Source: CAYWEP01 sp964457405
GTDB taxonomy: Bacteria > Patescibacteriota > Microgenomatia > Levybacterales > UBA12049
DNA: 10,147 nt
NCBI GenBank assembly: GCA_964457405.1
Contig: CAYWEP010000040.1
Location: 1 to 10,147, forward strand
Direction of reading: 5' to 3'
The number at the start of each line of letters is the position of its first letter. Position 1 is the first letter of the stretch. Under the pieces are notes generated by a model. That model saw nothing but the letters and a program-made list of their open reading frames with translations. It ran no database searches and was not told the DNA's origin. Below, one piece after another: positions 7,336-10,147 of this stretch. A program made the translations under genes and the position numbers.

Positions 7336-7806
7336 ATGCCTACCTTATCACAATTAGCAAGACATGGGAGAAAGAGAAAGACCAAAAAGACGCGCGCGAC
7401 AGCATTGCGTCGGCTTTTTAATGCAAAAGATCGTGTCTATTCTGAGGAGTTTGCTCCACAAAAGCGAGGCGTAGTTACTCTTGTGAAGACCATGACGCCA
7501 AGAAAACCAAATTCCGCTTTGCGTAAGGTTGCTCGTGTGAAGCTATCCAATAAAGTTGAAGTTACCGCGTATATTCAAGGTGTCGGACATGCTCTTTCAG
7601 AACATGGTATTGTGCTGGTTCGAGGCGGCAGGGTGAAAGATTTGCCAGGCGTGAAATACCATATTGTTCGCGGAAAATTTGATTTACAAGGTGTTGAAGG
7701 AAGAAAAACGTCACGCAGCAAATACGGTACCAAGAAAGGAGGCGGCGGCGGGCCAAAATCAGCTACTCCGGCAACGGCTCCAGCTCCAGCAGCACCCCCA
7801 GCCTAA
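7336..7806 (+). CDS. rpsL: 30S ribosomal protein S12 (uS12)
   Basis: Component of the 30S decoding centre that monitors codon-anticodon pairing; a classic streptomycin-resistance locus. The protein (156 aa) has all S12 signatures: PQKRG at 41-45, TPRKPNSALRK from 54, EVTAYI, RGGRVKDLPGVKYH and RSKYG. It is longer than E. coli S12 (124 aa) for two reasons: about 13 extra residues before PQKRG, as in the long form of Bacillus and relatives, and a C-terminal tail of about 22 residues with five Gly followed by an Ala/Pro/Thr-rich run. R56 (codon 7501-7503) occupies the position of E. coli K42 / M. tuberculosis K43, while the Lys of RVKDLPG is kept. The strong ribosome binding site supports the start. 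rpsG begins 3 nt after the stop. Confidence 0.97.
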   Translation: MPTLSQLARHGRKRKTKKTRATALRRLFNAKDRVYSEEFAPQKRGVVTLVKTMTPRKPNSALRKVARVKLSNKVEVTAYIQGVGHALSEHGIVLVRGGRVKDLPGVKYHIVRGKFDLQGVEGRKTSRSKYGTKKGGGGGPKSATPATAPAPAAPPA

Positions 7807-7809
7807 AAT

Positions 7810-8283
7810 ATGCGACATAAAAAAGCGCCAAAGCGAAAAGCGACAGCAGATTTAATACATAATAGTGTATTGGTTGGTAAATTCATCAATCGCGTGATGC
7901 GAGATGGAAAAAAGACCGTTGCGCAAAACAATGTCTACGGCGCATTTGCCATAATGAAAGAAAAAGGGAGTGACCCGATTGAAACATTTGAAAAAGCGAT
8001 TGCCAATGTTGCACCAAAGGTTGAAGTCAAAGCACGACGGATCGGTGGCGCCAACTACCAGGTCCCGCAAGAAGTCCGTCATGAACGAAAAAACGCTCTT
8101 GCAATCCGCTGGCTTATTGAAGCGGCAAATAAGAGGTCAAATAAAGAGTTTAGAACATTTGCTGATAAATTAGCAGCAGAACTCCTCGCCGCTGCAAATC
8201 ATGAGGGAGAGGCAACCAAGAGGAAAGAAACCATGCACCGCCAAGCTGAGGCGAATAAGGCGTTTAGTCATTTCCGTTGGTAA
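7810..8283 (+). CDS. rpsG: 30S ribosomal protein S7 (uS7)
   Basis: Primary 16S rRNA-binding protein that nucleates assembly of the 30S head and lies near the E site. At 157 aa it has normal length and typical signatures: KFINRVMRDGKK, PKVEVKARRIGGANYQVP at about 69-86, the RxxALAIRWL helix and the C-terminal HRQAEANKAFSHFRW. ATG 7810 is 3 nt after the rpsL stop, and no Shine-Dalgarno motif lies in the usual window, so translation probably depends on ribosomes finishing rpsL. In most bacteria fusA and tuf follow rpsG in the str operon; here neither does, and a new promoter begins within 45 nt of the stop. Confidence 0.97.
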   Translation: MRHKKAPKRKATADLIHNSVLVGKFINRVMRDGKKTVAQNNVYGAFAIMKEKGSDPIETFEKAIANVAPKVEVKARRIGGANYQVPQEVRHERKNALAIRWLIEAANKRSNKEFRTFADKLAAELLAAANHEGEATKRKETMHRQAEANKAFSHFRW

Positions 8284-8324
8284 ACCACAAAAATTCTAAC
8301 AGTAGGATAATAAAAATCATATAG

Positions 8325-8353
8325 TTGACTTATAGTATCTAATTTATTACAAT
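8325..8353 (+). promoter_or_regulatory. sigma70-type promoter of the orphan gene
   Basis: TTGACT (8325-8330), a 17-nt spacer and TACAAT (8348-8353) match the consensus at five of six positions in each box with ideal spacing. The predicted start is 8360 plus or minus 1, at the ATG of 8361. The earlier ATG at 8352 lies in the -10 box and would not be transcribed from this promoter. Flanking sequence 8284-8324 is AT-rich, with no clear terminator for rpsG. Confidence 0.7.
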
Positions 8354-8360
8354 GCTCAAT

Positions 8361-9053
8361 ATGGCAGGAGAACAAATTGGTATAAATCCAGTTGAAAAAA
8401 TTGTTCCAAGTGAATCAATCCAAAGCCCGTTAGAACTTCGTCCTGTTGATAGAATCTTAAGAGGACCTTTTCCTGAGGAAATAAGTAGAGGTCCTGATGC
8501 TGCACGACTGGGTGTTTGGTTTAAAGTTATTTTTCCAGGTCTAGCATGGGATGCTTCTCAAGACAGCATGAGAAGAGTCCTAGAACAAGATGTTAAGCGT
8601 ATAAAAGATTACAGTGAAAAGAGTGGTCTACACTGGCCACAGGATGCTGCCTACTACGCAGCGTTACTGAAAGCTTTTTCAGGATATTCACCATTTACCG
8701 TTGAGGAAACTGATACTGCGCTAAACCATCTTTCTCAAAGGGTCGTTGAAGATTTAGACAGACCTCATCTCTGGATGACAGTTGATGGTAACACGAACCT
8801 TGCAGTACATTCTGCGGTAGCTTATAGGGTTCTTTCAAATGGCAGAATACGTTGGACTGATGAGCACAATGCAAAAATGCTGGATTATCTGGAGAGATTC
8901 ACTACAGAGTATCTTGGATATTATCATGAGGACACTTATTTATTTATGCAGAGTAGTGATTTAATTGGACATATAGCTCGATCACAAGCTAGTCATCTGA
9001 TTTTAAATGCAGAAATTATTCGATTTACTCCTAGAGGAATAGAAGTTTTATAG
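8361..9053 (+). CDS. uncharacterised protein, predicted leaderless mRNA
   Basis: I do not recognise this protein family. From ATG 8361 it is 230 aa (233 aa if ATG 8352 is used). I prefer 8361 because 8352 overlaps the -10 box and the predicted transcription start falls at 8360-8361; neither start has a Shine-Dalgarno motif. No signal peptide, long hydrophobic membrane segment, Cys motif or nucleotide-binding loop is visible. After a Pro-rich N-terminal stretch of about 45 residues the sequence looks mostly alpha-helical, with aromatic-rich patches (GVWFKVIFPGLAW, YLGYYHEDTYLF) and several His. It seems a soluble, globular, probably cytoplasmic protein. Its codons are more AT-rich (frequent TTA, AGA, CTA) than in rpoBC, so it may be an accessory or acquired gene. 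It sits where fusA often lies and converges with the glutamine synthetase gene. Confidence 0.75.
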   Translation: MAGEQIGINPVEKIVPSESIQSPLELRPVDRILRGPFPEEISRGPDAARLGVWFKVIFPGLAWDASQDSMRRVLEQDVKRIKDYSEKSGLHWPQDAAYYAALLKAFSGYSPFTVEETDTALNHLSQRVVEDLDRPHLWMTVDGNTNLAVHSAVAYRVLSNGRIRWTDEHNAKMLDYLERFTTEYLGYYHEDTYLFMQSSDLIGHIARSQASHLILNAEIIRFTPRGIEVL

Positions 9054-9079
9054 TTTCATAGGTTGTCAAAATCTATTCC
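9036..9079. terminator. imperfect hairpin shared by two convergent gene ends
   Basis: GGAATAGA (9036-9043) is the exact reverse complement of TCTATTCC (9072-9079). After a 2-nt bulge, TTTT (9046-9049) can pair with AAAA (9068-9071). The stop codons of both convergent genes (9051-9053 plus, 9066-9068 minus) lie within it. No T-run follows outside the stem in either direction. It may be a weak bidirectional terminator or a 3'-end stability hairpin. The gap between the stops is 12 nt and holds no other signal. Confidence 0.4.
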
Positions 9080-10147
9080 AAAACACCTGGTTAATTACTT
9101 CATGGTGAAAAACAATCTCTGATGCCTTAACAAGTGTGCCGAGTTCTCTCGGGCTTCTATCTGCAGCGGCTTCCTTAAAGGAGACATATTTTTCTTTATT
9201 CAGCTCACTGAGGATCTTTCCCATGAAATCACTCGCCTTGTAGATGCGGATCGCGTCGTTAATATTTCCTGGTAAGAATCGTACTCGTTGTCTTCTAGTG
9301 TTGTTGATTGATAATTTCTTTCCCTCAAGCCCAGTTCTTATAATTGTGTAGAGCACAAGGTATGGATTGGCATCTGGTGCAACAGCCCGGACCTCGATAC
9401 GTGCGGTTTTCTCATTTCCAACAGGAATTCGTATCATGGCTCCCCGATCAATTGCTGAGACTTTAATTTGATTCGGCGCCTCAAAATGTGGGTCAAGTCG
9501 TCTGTAGGCATTAACACTTGATGAGAAGACAAGGCAAATCTCAGGTGCGTGGTTGAGAAGCCGTGAGATAAAATCCCAGGCAAGTAGAGAAAGCTCATCG
9601 CGGCCACCTTTCTGGTAGAAAATATTTTTTCCTCCTTTTGCGAGTGAGAAGTTCGTATGCATGCCACTACCATTTATATTTGCTACTGGCTTTGGAAGGA
9701 ACGTTGCAGTCATACCCATATTGTTGGCAACTTGGCGGCAAACAAGCTTGTAAAGCTGCATCTGATCAGCTGCACGGAGCGCTTCGGTGTAGGAGAAGTT
9801 AAGTTCAAACTGGCTGGGTGCTACCTCGGGATGATCTTTCTCATTCTTAAAACCCATCGCGCGTTGTGCCTCAGCTGAGGCATCAATGAAACGCTTTAGC
9901 TTATCCAAAGGTAGTGCATGGTAGTAGCCGCCTGCTGAAATAAGTCGAAACCCGCCGTTTTGTTCATAGTTAAGTTCTGCGTCAGTGCCATCAACGACAA
10001 AGCCTTCAATCTCAGCCGAGGCATAGGCTGTAATGTTCTGTTTTTCTTTCAGCCTCTTTGTGTGTATTTTCAGGAGGCTTCTAAAATCTGACTCATACGG
10101 CGTTTTATCGCGGTTCATAATATTGGCAAACATGATGACTTTGCCAG
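9066..10147 (-). CDS. glnA: glutamine synthetase, type I family (5' part outside window)
   Basis: ATP-dependent ligation of ammonia to glutamate, making glutamine; type I enzymes are cytoplasmic dodecamers. About 360 C-terminal residues are visible and the frame stays open to the right edge, so the start and the N-terminal beta-grasp domain lie outside. The ATG at 10133-10131 is internal, because GKVI just before it continues the family's conserved strand. Catalytic-domain motifs: metal-binding EIE (10005-10013); SQFELNF with a conserved Glu; NGSGMH (9657-9674) with the substrate His; YRRLDPHFEAPNQI; AMIRIPVG; and RIEVRAVAPDANPYL (about 9361-9405). I see no counterpart of the Tyr adenylylation loop of E. 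coli GlnA near the C-terminus, which suggests no regulation by adenylylation. Related ligases such as gamma-glutamylpolyamine synthetase share this fold, so substrate is likely but not certain. It ends in TGA, facing the orphan gene. Confidence 0.88.
   Translation of the reverse strand, partial: GKVIMFANIMNRDKTPYESDFRSLLKIHTKRLKEKQNITAYASAEIEGFVVDGTDAELNYEQNGGFRLISAGGYYHALPLDKLKRFIDASAEAQRAMGFKNEKDHPEVAPSQFELNFSYTEALRAADQMQLYKLVCRQVANNMGMTATFLPKPVANINGSGMHTNFSLAKGGKNIFYQKGGRDELSLLAWDFISRLLNHAPEICLVFSSSVNAYRRLDPHFEAPNQIKVSAIDRGAMIRIPVGNEKTARIEVRAVAPDANPYLVLYTIIRTGLEGKKLSINNTRRQRVRFLPGNINDAIRIYKASDFMGKILSELNKEKYVSFKEAAADRSPRELGTLVKASEIVFHHEVINQVFWNRF

Noticed and set aside
7735..7760. Programmed frameshift at the AAAGGAGG and GGC repeat in rpsL
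   Set aside because: There is no recognisable slippery heptamer in the right phase, and the alternative frame gives a short Gln/Arg-rich peptide with no family resemblance. The zero frame continues to a stop adjacent to rpsG.
8352..8360. ATG 8352 as the start of the orphan gene
   Set aside because: It overlaps the TACAAT -10 box and has no ribosome binding site; ATG 8361 coincides with the predicted transcription start. It would stand only if another promoter is used.
10131..10133. ATG near the right edge as the start of glutamine synthetase
   Set aside because: The frame continues upstream to the edge with residues (GKVI) fitting the family, and the protein would lack its N-terminal domain. 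It is an internal Met of a gene cut by the window.
1..10147. Alternative genetic code (TGA as Gly)
   Set aside because: No in-frame TGA occurs inside the conserved genes, and TGA ends rpoB and the glutamine synthetase gene at sensible positions.
1..10147. CRISPR array, tRNA, rRNA, insertion sequence or self-splicing element
   Set aside because: No regularly spaced repeats, cloverleaf sequences, transposase or intein/intron motifs were seen; coding regions are continuous and gaps are shorter than 130 nt.

Overview
The window carries the RNA polymerase beta/beta-prime genes and two ribosomal protein genes of a bacterium, followed by one small unrecognised gene and the 3' part of a glutamine synthetase gene on the opposite strand. 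The proteins are clearly bacterial. Compact RpoB (1117 aa), RpoC (1264 aa) without the gammaproteobacterial trigger-loop insertion, a helical insertion in the N-terminal part of RpoC, a long-form S12 and an abbreviated str cluster suggest a Candidate Phyla Radiation (Patescibacteria) genome, perhaps the Microgenomates side. That placement is inference, not proof. TGA is used as a stop (rpoB and the glutamine synthetase gene) and the reading frames are long and intact, so the code is standard and not the TGA-glycine code of Gracilibacteria/Absconditabacteria.

Layout. Positions 1-129 hold a near-consensus sigma70-type promoter and, about 20 nt past its predicted start site, a strong GGAA-looped hairpin followed by a T-rich stretch: a likely attenuator in the rpoB leader. 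rpoB (130-3483) overlaps rpoC (3480-7274) by 4 nt at TTGA, with a perfect Shine-Dalgarno sequence inside the end of rpoB. A 61-nt gap after rpoC holds a perfect 12-bp inverted repeat that includes the rpoC stop codon, an extended -10-like box and a strong ribosome binding site. rpsL (7336-7806) follows, then rpsG (7810-8283) after 3 nt and with no ribosome binding site of its own. The usual next genes of the str operon, fusA and tuf, are absent. A well-formed promoter at 8325-8353 then drives a small orphan gene (best start 8361), and the predicted transcript is leaderless. This gene converges with a glutamine synthetase gene on the minus strand that runs off the right edge. The two stop codons are 12 nt apart and sit inside one imperfect hairpin.

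The genes supply the catalytic core of RNA polymerase (RpoB, RpoC) and two 30S proteins (S12 in the decoding centre, S7 in the head), probably partly co-transcribed. The most interesting content is in the residues of these core proteins. The rifampicin pocket of RpoB is substituted at several contact positions. S12 has Arg where a Lys-to-Arg change gives streptomycin resistance elsewhere. RpoC has unusual residues in three moving parts of the active centre (F-loop, bridge-helix N-terminus, trigger loop) and a ~100-residue helical insertion like that of actinobacterial beta-prime. No mobile element, tRNA, rRNA or CRISPR array was seen.
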